Shown piece by piece: positions 16,591-26,417 of a stretch of DNA of 64,000 nt. The stretch lies in assembly GCF_016195855.1 (NCBI RefSeq), contig NZ_JACPYU010000010.1, positions 248,001 to 312,000 of the forward strand, in the 5' to 3' direction. The notes under the pieces were generated by a model. The model saw only the letters and a list, made by a program, of their open reading frames with translations. It made no database searches and was not told where the DNA came from. The position numbers were made by a program, and so were the translations under genes. This DNA is from Aquabacterium sp. (GTDB lineage Bacteria > Pseudomonadota > Gammaproteobacteria > Burkholderiales > Burkholderiaceae_C). Position 1 is the stretch's first letter; every line of letters starts with the position of its first letter.

Positions 16591-19383
16591 ATGGCATTGG
16601 GCGACGGCATCCGGCGCGATATCGCCAAGGTCTCTGACCTTGAGCGTGATCGCTTCATCAACGCGATCGTCAAGATCGACACCACCAAGTTTTTCCCCGA
16701 TGGCGTCTCGTACTGGGACAAGCAGGAAGACATCCACAAGAACGCCCACTTCAACGGGGTGAACGTGCACTCCGGGCCAGCGTTCGTGCCATGGCACCGC
16801 GTGATCGTCAACCGGCTCGAGGCGCTGCTTCGCGAGGTCGACCCGGCACTGTCGCTGCACTACTGGGACTGGACCACCGACCCACGCGCCACCGCAGGCG
16901 GCCGCACCGCGCTGTTCACGGCGCAGTTCATGGGCAATGCCAGCGGCGATGCGGGGCATCTGCTCAATGACTTCGAGTCCAGCGAGGATGCCGAGCTTGG
17001 CAACGGCCACACCAAAATCTGGCGAGACGTGGCCGGCTCCGCGGCCAATTCCGACGGTACGCCAGCGATCAGCAGCGATGCATCGATCCTCGGTCATGGT
17101 GATTTCGCAAGCTTCGCCGCTGCTTTGAAATCTGCGCATGACAACGTGGCGCACTCCTACATTGGCGGCACGATCTCGGACGCGCACTATTCGTTCCACG
17201 ACCCGTTCGTCTTCCTGCTGCATGCCAACCTCGACCGCCTGTGGTCCCAGTGGCAGACAGACCCCGCACACCCCGACCGCCTGCTCCCGGCCACGGCCTA
17301 TGCAGGCTTGTCGGCCTCGGACATCACGACGCTGGCCACCGAGCATGTCGAGCCTTGGGCCGGTGGCACGGGGCTGGAGCCCTGGGCCTCCGACCCCACC
17401 AAGCGCGCGGTCATCACCTACACCGATGTGTCGGTCGTGACGCCACCGTGCTACGACACCAACGCCAGCAGCTTCCAGGTGCTGGAGGTCGAGAACCCGC
17501 TGAACGGCGCCACCTCGCGCTACCAGGTGATTTTCAACGATGTGCCCGAGGAAGAAACCACCTGGCGGCCCGCCGTTGTGCGTGTGCGCGCCTGTGGTGA
17601 CGTGACCTTGCGCGTCAAACCGGGCACAGAGCCGGGGGCGCCCTTTGGCGTCGCGATGGGGGCGGTGACCTCGCATGAGAGCACCACGGCCTTCCGTGAC
17701 GTGCAGCTGTGGTTCCAGTTCACCGCCAACGCGGTTGGCACGGCACCGCAGACGCTGGGCCCCGTCAACACCATCGTCAAGTGCGACGAGAACGGCCAGG
17801 AGTTCGAGTTCGAGCTGCGCGCCAACACCATCCACCGGCCAACCGTGGCGGTGCAGATGGCGCTGGACCAGTCGGGCAGCATGGGCGATCCAGCCGGCAC
17901 GAGCGGCAGCACGCGCCTGCAGGTGTTGAAAGACGCGGCGAGCCTGTTCGCAACGCTGATCCAGAAGAGCAACGGCATTGGCATCATCCGCTTCGACCAG
18001 GACGCCTACCCTCCCAATGACCCCACCTACGGCGGCATGCCGATCACCAAGGTGATGTCAGACGGCTTCGGTGACGCAACGCGCCTGGCAGCGCAGGGCG
18101 TGATTGCCGCACACGGCGCGCATGGCAGCACCTCGGTCGGTGACGGGCTGGAGATGGGGCATAACCAACTCGCCGCCCTGCCGGTCGGCAGCTACGACCG
18201 CAAGGCCCTTCTTTTGCTGACGGATGGCCTGGAGAACACCCCGAAGTGGATCTCGGACGTGGTGGGCCTGATCGACGACCGCACCTTCGCCATTGGCCTG
18301 GGCAATGAGGCGCAGGTGAACACCGCGGCACTCAACGCGCTGGCTGGCGGCACCGGCGGCACCCTGTTGTTGTCGGGCTTGCTGTCGGCGAGCCTGGACG
18401 ATCAGTTCCGCCTGCGCAAGTTCTTCCTGCAGATCCTGGCTGGCGTCACCAACACCAGCATCGTGAAGGACCCGGTGGGCTACGTGGGCATCGGCAGCCG
18501 TGTGCGCATCCCCTTCGTGCTCAACGAGGCTGACATCAACTGCCGCGTGATCCTGCTCACCGAGTTGCCGATCGTGCGCCTGGCGGTGGAGACGCCCGAT
18601 GGCAAGTTGATCGACCCGGGCAATGCCGCTGCCTTTGGGGTGCACTTCGATACGGCGCAGGCGGTGCGCACCGTGAGTTTCGGCTTGCCGCTTGCCTTCC
18701 AATCGCAAAAAGTTCAGGCGGGCACCTGGCACGCGGTGCTGGAGCTCGACCGCGACGTGATCAAGAAGCTGGATTCCGGCGAGGTGGCCGGCGCGGCGAA
18801 TGGCTCGCTGCAGACGCTGCGCAGCCATGGTGCCAAGTACTGCCTGAGCGTGCACGCCTTCTCCAACCTGCGCATGAAACTGGGCTTGAGCCAGAGCGGC
18901 TTTGTGCCGGGCTCGACGCTGTACCTGCGCGCGGTGCTCAGCGAGTACGGCTTGCCAGTGGCGCATCGGGCCCAGGTGCACGCCGAGCTCGGGTACCCGG
19001 ACGGTAGCCAAGGCCTCATCGACCTGACCGAGAGCGCACCGGGCGTGTTCACCGCCGCACTGACCGCACAGCAGGCGGGCATCTACCGCATGCGCGTCAT
19101 TGCCGAGGGCGCGACCTTCCGCGGGCAGGCCTTCACGCGTGAGGAGCTGGCGGTGGGCGCGGTGTGGGCCGGTGGCGATACACCGCCGCCAAGGCCAGAC
19201 GACGGCGGTGGAGCCGGTCGCACGTGCTGCTGCGATCTGTTGGGCTGCTTGTTGAGTGAGCGTGTGCTGTCGCGCGAGCTGGAGGAGCGGCTGCGCAAGA
19301 CCGGCGTCAATCTCGACGCTGTGCGGCAGTGCTTGAAGGCGCACTGCGGGCGTGGGCGGGTGAAGGGGGCGCTGCCACGGTGA
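16591..19383 (+). CDS. Tyrosinase-von Willebrand factor A fusion protein
   Basis: 930 residues from the ATG at 16591, preceded by GAGGAG at seven bases (the upstream ATG at 16564 has no such site). Residues about 40-230 form a tyrosinase type-3 copper centre: CuA His 53, 60 and 69 (FVPWHRVIVNRLE), CuB His 183, 188 and 211 (FHDPFVFLLHANLDRLW). A VWA domain follows with a complete MIDAS (D426, S428, S430; GSTSVGDG; LLLLTDGLEN). The last 250 residues look beta-rich and end in a Cys-rich tail (TCCCDLLGC). No signal peptide is visible. It may oxidise phenolic or tyrosyl groups on a partner held by the VWA domain; that is inference. The fusion is unusual. Confidence 0.85.
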   Translation: MALGDGIRRDIAKVSDLERDRFINAIVKIDTTKFFPDGVSYWDKQEDIHKNAHFNGVNVHSGPAFVPWHRVIVNRLEALLREVDPALSLHYWDWTTDPRATAGGRTALFTAQFMGNASGDAGHLLNDFESSEDAELGNGHTKIWRDVAGSAANSDGTPAISSDASILGHGDFASFAAALKSAHDNVAHSYIGGTISDAHYSFHDPFVFLLHANLDRLWSQWQTDPAHPDRLLPATAYAGLSASDITTLATEHVEPWAGGTGLEPWASDPTKRAVITYTDVSVVTPPCYDTNASSFQVLEVENPLNGATSRYQVIFNDVPEEETTWRPAVVRVRACGDVTLRVKPGTEPGAPFGVAMGAVTSHESTTAFRDVQLWFQFTANAVGTAPQTLGPVNTIVKCDENGQEFEFELRANTIHRPTVAVQMALDQSGSMGDPAGTSGSTRLQVLKDAASLFATLIQKSNGIGIIRFDQDAYPPNDPTYGGMPITKVMSDGFGDATRLAAQGVIAAHGAHGSTSVGDGLEMGHNQLAALPVGSYDRKALLLLTDGLENTPKWISDVVGLIDDRTFAIGLGNEAQVNTAALNALAGGTGGTLLLSGLLSASLDDQFRLRKFFLQILAGVTNTSIVKDPVGYVGIGSRVRIPFVLNEADINCRVILLTELPIVRLAVETPDGKLIDPGNAAAFGVHFDTAQAVRTVSFGLPLAFQSQKVQAGTWHAVLELDRDVIKKLDSGEVAGAANGSLQTLRSHGAKYCLSVHAFSNLRMKLGLSQSGFVPGSTLYLRAVLSEYGLPVAHRAQVHAELGYPDGSQGLIDLTESAPGVFTAALTAQQAGIYRMRVIAEGATFRGQAFTREELAVGAVWAGGDTPPPRPDDGGGAGRTCCCDLLGCLLSERVLSRELEERLRKTGVNLDAVRQCLKAHCGRGRVKGALPR

Positions 19384-19403
19384 AATGGGTGGCGCCGGGC
19401 TGA

Positions 19404-19859
19404 TCAGCGGGCCCTGCGGCCAGGCTTGGCCAAGGCCCGCGGCGCCAGGCCTAGTGCAGCACGCGCCAGCGCATCCGCCTCGCCATTGCGGTGCTGCGGT
19501 ATCCATTGCAGGCGGGCCTGCTCGAACGACTGCAGCAGGGCGCGGGCCTCGTCAAACAAGGCGCTCAAGCGCGCAATGGGTTTGGCTGGCTTCACGCCGT
19601 CGAGTTGTTCAACCAGGATGCTGCTGTCGCTGCGGACCAGCAGCGAACGGGCACCGTGCTGTTGCAAGGTCTGCAGCGCCGCGATCAGGGCGCGCAGCTC
19701 CGCCTCGTTGTTGCAGCCCGTGGTGTGCGTGGCCATGGACAGCGTGTGCCGGCTGCCATCCGGGGCAATGAGGAGGGCGCCCAGGCCCATGCGGCCCGGA
19801 TTGGGCAGGGCGCTGCCATCGCAGTGGATGAGCCAGCTTGCTGCCGCGTCTTCAGCCAC
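19404..19859 (-). CDS. Ribonuclease HI-like protein
   Basis: 151 residues with the RNase H fold: D14 in IHCDGSALPNPG, E52 in NNEAELRALIAAL, D78 in VRSDSSILVEQL, and H123/D129 in PQHRNGEADALARAAL. All four carboxylates are present, so catalysis of RNA-DNA hybrid cleavage is expected. It is shorter and more diverged than housekeeping RnhA and belongs to the RnhA-like (reverse-transcriptase-like) group. The stop of the tyrosinase gene lies 20 bp away, convergent. The gene ends the minus-strand series that begins at 28529. Confidence 0.85.
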   Translation of the reverse strand: MAEDAAASWLIHCDGSALPNPGRMGLGALLIAPDGSRHTLSMATHTTGCNNEAELRALIAALQTLQQHGARSLLVRSDSSILVEQLDGVKPAKPIARLSALFDEARALLQSFEQARLQWIPQHRNGEADALARAALGLAPRALAKPGRRAR

Positions 19860-19868
19860 GCACCGCGC

Positions 19869-21062
19869 TCAGAAGAAGGCCTGGATGCCCGTCTGCGCAC
19901 GCCCCAGGATCAGCGCATGCACATCGTGCGTGCCCTCATAGGTGTTGACCACTTCGAGGTTGACCAGGTGGCGCGCCACGCCGAACTCGTCGCTGATGCC
20001 GTTGCCACCCATCATGTCCCGTGCCAGGCGGGCGATGTCCAGGGCCTTGCCGCAGTTGTTGCGCTTCATGATCGAGGTGATCTCGACCGCGGCTTTGCCC
20101 TCGTCCTTCAAGCGGCCCAGGCGCAGGCTGCCTTGCAGGCCCAGCGCGATCTCGGTCTGCATGTCGGCCAGCTTCTTCTGGATGAGCTGGTTGGCAGCCA
20201 GCGGGCGGCCGAACTGCTGGCGGTCCAGTGTGTACTGGCGGGCGCGGAACCAGCAGTCTTCAGCTGCGCCCATCGCGCCCCACGAGATGCCGTAGCGCGC
20301 CGAGTTCAGGCAGGTGAAGGGGCCTTTCAGGCCGCGCACTTCAGGGAAGGCGTTCTCTTCGGGCACGAACACATCGTCCATCACGATCTCGCCGGTGATG
20401 GAGGCACGCAGACCCACCTTGCCGTGGATGGCCGGCGCGCTCAGGCCCTTGAAGCCTTTCTCCATCACGAAGCCGCGGATGTGGTCCTTGCCATCTTCAT
20501 TGAGCTTGGCCCAGACCACGAACACATCGGCAATGGGCGAGTTGCTGATCCACATCTTGCTGCCGCGCAAGGTGTAGCCGCCATCCACCTTGGTGGCGCG
20601 CGTGATCATGCCGGCCGGGTCAGAGCCGTGGTTGGGCTCGGTCAGGCCAAAGCAGCCGATGTACTCGCCACTGGCCAGCTTGGGCAGATACTTGCGTTTG
20701 GTGGCCTCGTTGCCGAACTCGTTGATGGGCACCATGACCAGCGAGGACTGCACGCTCATCATCGAGCGGTAGCCCGAATCCACACGCTCCACTTCACGCG
20801 CGATCAGGCCATAGCTCACGTAGTTCAGGCCGGCGCCGCCGTACTCGGTGGGGATGGTGGCGCCCAGCAGGCCCAGCTCGCCCATCTCGCGGAAGATGGC
20901 CGGATCCGTCTGTTCCTTGCGGAAGGCCTCGGTCACGCGGGGCTGCAGCTTGTCTTGCGCGTAGTTGCGGGCCGCATCCTTGATCATGCGTTCTTCCTGC
21001 GTGAGCTGGTCGTCCAGCAGCAGGGGGTCGGCCCAGTTGAAAGAGGCTTGTGGGGTGCTCAT
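19869..21062 (-). CDS. gcdH: Glutaryl-CoA dehydrogenase-type acyl-CoA dehydrogenase
   Basis: 397 residues from the ATG at 21062. The C-terminal [26 protein letters not shown], with the catalytic Glu in YEGT, and the [15 protein letters not shown] substrate loop are closely glutaryl-CoA dehydrogenase-like; the enzyme oxidatively decarboxylates glutaryl-CoA to crotonyl-CoA with FAD. The start is 17 bp after the acyl-CoA ligase stop, making it the last gene of the six-gene fatty/dicarboxylic acyl-CoA operon (28529 down to 19869). Crotonyl-CoA would feed directly into the hydratase/dehydrogenase of the same operon. Confidence 0.9.
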   Translation of the reverse strand: MSTPQASFNWADPLLLDDQLTQEERMIKDAARNYAQDKLQPRVTEAFRKEQTDPAIFREMGELGLLGATIPTEYGGAGLNYVSYGLIAREVERVDSGYRSMMSVQSSLVMVPINEFGNEATKRKYLPKLASGEYIGCFGLTEPNHGSDPAGMITRATKVDGGYTLRGSKMWISNSPIADVFVVWAKLNEDGKDHIRGFVMEKGFKGLSAPAIHGKVGLRASITGEIVMDDVFVPEENAFPEVRGLKGPFTCLNSARYGISWGAMGAAEDCWFRARQYTLDRQQFGRPLAANQLIQKKLADMQTEIALGLQGSLRLGRLKDEGKAAVEITSIMKRNNCGKALDIARLARDMMGGNGISDEFGVARHLVNLEVVNTYEGTHDVHALILGRAQTGIQAFF

Positions 21063-21079
21063 GGTGTGTGTCCTGTCTG

Positions 21080-22798
21080 TCAATGTGGGGCGGTCTCTGC
21101 GGTGCGCGTGTCCGGCGCGCGTTCTTGGTCCTGCAATGCTCGCCACTGGATCTTGCCCGTGCCCGAGCGGGGTAGGGCCTCGGTGAACTGCACGATGCGG
21201 GGGGCTTTGTAGGCGGCCATGTGGCCGTGGGCCCAGTCGATGATGCTTTGCTCGCTGACCTGGCCGCGTTGATCGGGCTTGAGCACGACCACGGCCTTGA
21301 CGGTCTCGCCTCGCTTGGCATCAGGCGAGGCGATCACGCAGACCTCCTGGATGGCGGGGTGGTGGTACATCAAGGCTTCGACCTCGGCAGGCCAGACCTT
21401 GAAGCCCGAGGCGTTGATCATGCGCTTGAGGCGGTCCACCATGAAGAAGTAGCCGTGCTCGTCCACGCGGGCCAGGTCGCCCGTGCGCAGGAAGCGCTTG
21501 CCATCGCGCTCGACAAAGGTGTCGGCGTCGGCCTGCGGGTTGCGCCAGTAGCCCTGCATCACCTGCGGGCCGTTGACGATGATCTCGCCCACCTCGTTGG
21601 CGGGCAGTTCTTCAAAGGTGAGCGGGTCCACCACGCGCGCGTCCACATCGAAGATGGGGATGCCCAGGCACTGCTTCATGGGCCGCTGCGTGGGGTTCAC
21701 ATGCGTGGCCGCCATGGTCTCGGACATGCCATAGCCTTCGATGTAATCCAGGCCCGTGAGCGCCTTCAGCTTGGCGGCGATGGCTTCGGGCATGGCCGCG
21801 CCGCCCCCGCCGATGCTGGTGAGGCTGCTCAGATCGAATTCGTTGATGTGGGGGTGGCTGAGCATGTCCACCACCATGGTGGAGATCATCTGGGCGCCGG
21901 TGACCTTGTAGCGCGCGATGCATTGCAGGGCCACATCGCGGTCCCAGCGGGGCAGCAGCACGGCGGTGGCGCCCAGGTAGAGCGTGCCGTTCATGGCGTT
22001 TTGCATGCCCGTCACATGGAAGAAGGGCAGCACGGCCAGTTGCACGCCATCGGGCGAGCTCTTGAGCCACACACCGCGGGCCACCACGTTGTACATGACG
22101 CTGCGGTGCGTGTGCATGCAGCCCTTGGGGTGGCTGGTGGTGCCTGAGGTATAGGGCAGCACGGCCAGGTCATCCGGGCCGGCCAGCATGGGGCCGGGCT
22201 GGTGGCCGCTGTGCAGGGCGTCGGCCCATGCCGTGGCGCCGTCGTCATGCAGGGGCTGGCGCGGGGCGGCGATGAAGTCGGGCACGCGCAGGTCGGTGGC
22301 GGCCTCCAGGTAGTCGCTGTAGGTGGCCACGATGGCGTGCTGCAGGCCGTGCCCGCTTTGCCTGCCCTCATTCAGCAGCGGCTGGATTGGCGCATACAGC
22401 TCTTGCGACACGAAAGCGACCTGTGCTTGCGCGTCGCTCACATAGTGCCGCAGCTCCTCGCTCAGGTTCATGGGGTTGACCGGTACCACCACCGCATCGG
22501 CCCGCAGGATGGCGTAGTAGGCCAGCACGAACTGCGGGCTGTTCTGCATGTAGAGCAGCACCCGGTCGCCCTTCTTCACGCCGCAAGCCTGCTGCAGGTA
22601 GCCGGCCAGGCGCTCGCTCTCGTCCTTGAAGCGCGCGTAGCTGATGGGCGTGTCGTAGAAGATCAGGTAGGGCTTGTGCGGTACGCGCTGCGCCGACACC
22701 TCGACATTGTGGAAGAGGTGCGTGGCGGGCAAGTCCAGGTGCCGCGGGACGCCGGGCGGCCAGTGTGCAAAGTGAGGTGCAAGGTGGTGGTCAGACAT
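21080..22798 (-). CDS. AMP-dependent acyl-CoA synthetase (long/medium-chain)
   Basis: 572 residues with the ANL-superfamily core: the P-loop-like [18 protein letters not shown], the GYGMSET motif, [37 protein letters not shown] hinge region and the C-terminal [11 protein letters not shown] with the catalytic Lys. It activates a carboxylic acid to its CoA thioester via an acyl-adenylate. Operon position between two acyl-CoA dehydrogenases implies a fatty, aryl-aliphatic or dicarboxylic acid substrate. A FadD-type role is likely; chain length cannot be told. Confidence 0.9.
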   Translation of the reverse strand: MSDHHLAPHFAHWPPGVPRHLDLPATHLFHNVEVSAQRVPHKPYLIFYDTPISYARFKDESERLAGYLQQACGVKKGDRVLLYMQNSPQFVLAYYAILRADAVVVPVNPMNLSEELRHYVSDAQAQVAFVSQELYAPIQPLLNEGRQSGHGLQHAIVATYSDYLEAATDLRVPDFIAAPRQPLHDDGATAWADALHSGHQPGPMLAGPDDLAVLPYTSGTTSHPKGCMHTHRSVMYNVVARGVWLKSSPDGVQLAVLPFFHVTGMQNAMNGTLYLGATAVLLPRWDRDVALQCIARYKVTGAQMISTMVVDMLSHPHINEFDLSSLTSIGGGGAAMPEAIAAKLKALTGLDYIEGYGMSETMAATHVNPTQRPMKQCLGIPIFDVDARVVDPLTFEELPANEVGEIIVNGPQVMQGYWRNPQADADTFVERDGKRFLRTGDLARVDEHGYFFMVDRLKRMINASGFKVWPAEVEALMYHHPAIQEVCVIASPDAKRGETVKAVVVLKPDQRGQVSEQSIIDWAHGHMAAYKAPRIVQFTEALPRSGTGKIQWRALQDQERAPDTRTAETAPH

Positions 22799-22843
22799 GG
22801 GCTGTAGTGTGCCTCGTACCTGGTGCCTTGTACTGTGCCGGGC

Positions 22844-23980
22844 TCAGGCCTGACCCAGCGCGATGTAGCGCGCCAGGTGGTGGTCTTCGTCACCCAGTTG
22901 GTGGTCGATCATCACCAGGCGTTTGGCGTAGTGCGACAGGGGCAGCTCCCAGGTCATGCCGATGCCACCATGCAGCTGGATGCATTCTTCGGCTACCAGC
23001 GTGCCGATGCGGCCGATGCTGTACTTGGCGGCCGACAGGGCGCGTTCACGCGTGATGCGGTCTGTGCTGTCCAGGGCCGCTGCGGCATTGATCACCGCCG
23101 AGCGGGCCTGTTCGATCTCCAGCAGCAGGTCGGCCATGCGGTGCTGCAGGGCCTGGAAGCTGCCAATGGGCACACCGAACTGCTTGCGTGTCTGCAGGTA
23201 CTCGATGGTGGCTTGTTTGGCCACTTCCATCGCGCCCAGCGATTCGGCGCACAGGGCCAGCACGCCACGCCCGATGGCGTGCTCCAGCGTGGCCAGGCCC
23301 TGGCCTTCTGCACCCAGCAGTGCGCCCGCTGGCAGCTTGACCTGCTTGAGGTGCACCTCGGCTGCGCGGCCGCCATCGATGGTGGGGTAGCCACGTTGGC
23401 TCAGACCGGCCACGTCAGCAGGCACGATGAACAGGGAGATGCCTTGGTCATCGTTGACCTGGCCTGAGGTGCGTGCCGACACGATCAACACCTGCGCCTG
23501 GTCGCCCACCGGCACCACGGCCTTGTTGCCATCAAGCACCCAGCCCTCGGCGGTGCGCGTGGCGGTGGTCTGCACGCGGGCCAGTTCGTGGTGGGATTCG
23601 GGCTCGCCATGGGCGAGGGTGGCGACCGTGGCGCCGTCGATCAGGTCGGCCAGCAAGGCTTGTTGCTCGTCGCTGCCGGCATGCACCACGGCGCTGCCCG
23701 CCAGGATGGCCGAGGCCAGGAAGGGCTCGACCACCAGGCCGCGGCCCAGGGCCTCGAACACCACGGCGATGTCAAAGCCGGCGCCGCCATAACCGCCGTG
23801 GGCCTCGTCGAACAAGGCGCCGATCACGCCCAGCTCGGCGAAGGTCGCCCAGCGTTGCGTGCTGAAGCCCTTGGGCGAGGCCACGATGGCCATGCGGGTT
23901 TCAAAGTTGTACTGCTCGGCCACATAGCGGTTGAGCGTGTCCGCCAGCATGCGGCGGTCTTCGGTATGTTCAAAGTTCAT
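22844..23980 (-). CDS. Acyl-CoA dehydrogenase
   Basis: 378 residues, starting MNFEHTEDRRMLADTLNRYVAEQYNFETRM, with the C-terminal IQLHGGIGMTWELPLSHYAKRLVMID typical of the group that works as a partner subunit beside a second dehydrogenase gene. The catalytic-base region is the variant kind (no YEGT), as in pimeloyl-CoA (PimD-like) or steroid side-chain alpha2beta2 dehydrogenases. The adjacent gene (23982-25178) ends one base before this gene's start region, so the two probably form a heteromer. FAD-dependent, cytoplasmic. Confidence 0.88.
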   Translation of the reverse strand: MNFEHTEDRRMLADTLNRYVAEQYNFETRMAIVASPKGFSTQRWATFAELGVIGALFDEAHGGYGGAGFDIAVVFEALGRGLVVEPFLASAILAGSAVVHAGSDEQQALLADLIDGATVATLAHGEPESHHELARVQTTATRTAEGWVLDGNKAVVPVGDQAQVLIVSARTSGQVNDDQGISLFIVPADVAGLSQRGYPTIDGGRAAEVHLKQVKLPAGALLGAEGQGLATLEHAIGRGVLALCAESLGAMEVAKQATIEYLQTRKQFGVPIGSFQALQHRMADLLLEIEQARSAVINAAAALDSTDRITRERALSAAKYSIGRIGTLVAEECIQLHGGIGMTWELPLSHYAKRLVMIDHQLGDEDHHLARYIALGQA

Positions 23981-23981
23981 G

Positions 23982-25178
23982 TCACAACCCCAGGATCATC
24001 TTGGAGATGATGTTTTTCTGGATTTCGTTGGAGCCACCGAAGATCGACAGCTTGCGGTTGTTGAAGTACTGGGCCGCCGCACTGGCCGCCTCGGGCTGGC
24101 CCAGCGGCTCACCTTGATAGCCGTCTTCCATCGCTTCATGCACGAAGGGCAGGGCATAAGGCCCCATGGCTCGGCGCATCAGCGCGTTCAGCTCCTGGCG
24201 GATCTCGGTGCCCTTGATCTTGAGCATGGAGCTTTCGGCGCCCGGTGCGCCACCTCCGGCCACCGCGGCGATCACGCGCAGGTTGGTGGTCTTCATGTTC
24301 TCCAGGTCGATCTCGACCTTGGCCATGCGTGCGGCAAACAGCGGGTCTTGCGCCAGGGGCTTGCCGTTCTTCATCACGCGGCCAGCCACCAGCTTGAGGC
24401 GCTCCATGGCCGCCACCGAGAAGCCCACGCCCGCGATGTTGGTGCGCTCATAGGTCAGCAGGAACTTGGCACAGGTCCAGCCCTTGTTCTCTTCGCCCAC
24501 CAGGTTCTCGACCGGCACTTTCACATCGGTGAAGAAGACCTCGTTGACCTCGTGTTCGCCATCGAGCGTGATGATGGGGCGCACTTCCACGCCCGGTGTG
24601 GCCATGTCGATCAGCAGGAAGCTGATGCCCTCCTGCTTCTTGGCTTCGCGGTTGGTGCGCACCAGGCAGAAGATCATGTTGGCGTGGTGGCCCAAGGTGG
24701 TCCAGGTCTTCTGGCCATTGACGATGTAGTGGTCACCCTGGCGCACGGCCGTGGTCTTGACCGAGGCCAGGTCCGAGCCGGAGCCCGGCTCGGAGTAGCC
24801 CTGGCACCACCAGTCCAGCCCGTTGAGGATGCGGGGCAGCCAATGGCGCTTTTGCAGCTCGTTGCCGTACTTGATCAGCACGGGGCCCAGCATGTTCAGG
24901 CCGAAAGGCACGGTGCGCGGGCAATAGGCCAGGGCGCATTCGTTTTCAAAGATGAACTTCTGGATGGCGCTCCAGCCGGGGCCACCATAGGCCTGAGGCC
25001 AGTGGTTGGCCAGCCAGCCTTGCGCGTTGAGGATGGCGTGCCATTCTTCATGTTCAGCCTTGCTGAGGTGGATGCCGTTGCGCACCTTGTCGGTCAGGCG
25101 CCGGGGCACCTTGTCGCGCAAGAAGGCCTGCACCTCGTCGCGAAAGGCCTGTTCTTCGGGGGTGAAACTCAAGTCCAT
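23982..25178 (-). CDS. Acyl-CoA dehydrogenase, partner subunit
   Basis: 398 residues from the ATG at 25178 (MDLSFTPEEQAFRDEVQAFLRDKVPRRL), with WCQGYSEPGSGSDLASVKT as the substrate/FAD loop and IFGGSNEIQKNIISKMILGL at the C-terminus (long-chain family pattern). Its stop is one base before the start of the next dehydrogenase, and the two together resemble the PimC/PimD arrangement used for odd-chain dicarboxylic or branched acyl-CoAs. The first ATG of the frame (25208) lies inside the thiolase gene and is not preferred. Confidence 0.88.
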   Translation of the reverse strand: MDLSFTPEEQAFRDEVQAFLRDKVPRRLTDKVRNGIHLSKAEHEEWHAILNAQGWLANHWPQAYGGPGWSAIQKFIFENECALAYCPRTVPFGLNMLGPVLIKYGNELQKRHWLPRILNGLDWWCQGYSEPGSGSDLASVKTTAVRQGDHYIVNGQKTWTTLGHHANMIFCLVRTNREAKKQEGISFLLIDMATPGVEVRPIITLDGEHEVNEVFFTDVKVPVENLVGEENKGWTCAKFLLTYERTNIAGVGFSVAAMERLKLVAGRVMKNGKPLAQDPLFAARMAKVEIDLENMKTTNLRVIAAVAGGGAPGAESSMLKIKGTEIRQELNALMRRAMGPYALPFVHEAMEDGYQGEPLGQPEAASAAAQYFNNRKLSIFGGSNEIQKNIISKMILGL

Positions 25179-25194
25179 GATGCGTGCCCTTGGG

Positions 25195-26391
25195 TCAGTA
25201 GATTTCAAACAGGCCAGCGGCGCCCATGCCGCCCGCGATGCACATGGTCACCACGGCCCATTTCACGTTCGGGTTCTGAGCCTTGCGGCGGCGGCCTTCC
25301 AGCAGCACGTGGCCGGTCAGGCGCGCGCCGGTCATGCCGAAGGGGTGGCCGATCGAGATGGCGCCACCGTTCACGTTCAAGCGCTCATCGGGGATGCCCA
25401 GCTTCTGCTGGCAGTAGATGCTTTGCGAGGCAAAGGCTTCATTCAGTTCCCACAGGTCGATGTCATCGACCTTCAGGCCATGACGCGCCAGCAGCTTGGG
25501 CACGGCAAACACCGGGCCGATGCCCATTTCATCGGGCTCGCAGCCATGCACGGCCATGCCGCGGAAGGCACCCAGGGGTTGCAGGCCCAGGCGCTCGGCC
25601 TCCTTGCGCTCCATCAGCACGCAGGCCGAGGCGCCGTCTGACAGCTGCGAAGCATTGCCCGCGGTGATGAACTGGTCGGCGCCGCGCACGGGGGGCAGCT
25701 TGGCCAGCGACTCGTAGGTGGTGCCGGCGCGGTTGCAGGTGTCGTGGTCCACCGTGGCCTGCTGGTGCGTGACTTCCTTGGTGTCCTTGTTGACCACGGC
25801 CATGGTGGTCGTGATGGCAATGATCTCGTCCTTGTAGCGGCCGGCCGCTTGGGCCTCGGCGGTCTTGCGCTGGCTTTCGGCCGAGAAGCGGTCTTGTGCT
25901 TCGCGGCTGATGTTGTAGCGTTTGGCCACGATGTCGGCCGTCTCGATCATGGCCATGTACAGCGCGGGCTTGCGCTCGACGATCCAGGGGTCCATGCCCG
26001 AGTCACCGTCTTCACGTGTCTTGATGCCCGAGATGCTTTCCACCCCGCCGGCGATCATGGCCGGGGCGCCGTCCACGATGATGCGGCTGGCGGCCATGGC
26101 AATGGCCTGCAGGCCCGATGCGCAGAAGCGGTTGACCGTGGTGCCCGCGATGCTGATGGGCAACTCGCTGCGGATGATGGCCTGGCGCGCGATGTTGCGG
26201 CCCGTGGTGCCTTCGGGGTAGCCGCAGCCCAGGATGGCGTCTTCGATCATCGCCGGGTCGATGCCGGCGCGCTGCACGGCGGCCTTGACCGCAAAGGACG
26301 CCAGGGTCGGGCCCGGCGTGATGTTGAGCTCGCCCCGATGCGACTTGGTCAGCGGGGTGCGGGCGGTGGACACGATGACGGCTTCACGCAT
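25195..26391 (-). CDS. Acetyl-CoA acyltransferase (thiolase)
   Basis: 398 residues of the thiolase family. The nucleophilic Cys lies in [14 protein letters not shown] (about residue 89), the catalytic His in [16 protein letters not shown], and the second Cys in [16 protein letters not shown]. It cleaves 3-ketoacyl-CoA to acetyl-CoA and a shortened acyl-CoA. It is the second gene of the operon, right after the hydratase/dehydrogenase, matching a FadA- or PimB-like role in degradation rather than biosynthesis. Confidence 0.93.
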   Translation of the reverse strand: MREAVIVSTARTPLTKSHRGELNITPGPTLASFAVKAAVQRAGIDPAMIEDAILGCGYPEGTTGRNIARQAIIRSELPISIAGTTVNRFCASGLQAIAMAASRIIVDGAPAMIAGGVESISGIKTREDGDSGMDPWIVERKPALYMAMIETADIVAKRYNISREAQDRFSAESQRKTAEAQAAGRYKDEIIAITTTMAVVNKDTKEVTHQQATVDHDTCNRAGTTYESLAKLPPVRGADQFITAGNASQLSDGASACVLMERKEAERLGLQPLGAFRGMAVHGCEPDEMGIGPVFAVPKLLARHGLKVDDIDLWELNEAFASQSIYCQQKLGIPDERLNVNGGAISIGHPFGMTGARLTGHVLLEGRRRKAQNPNVKWAVVTMCIAGGMGAAGLFEIY

Positions 26392-26417
26392 GGTGGGTCT
26401 CCTCAGCTATATGGGTG

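Noticed and set aside
19491-21212. 573-residue plus-strand frame opposite RNase H-like and gcdH genes
   Set aside because: Spans two clear minus-strand genes and has no recognisable domain.
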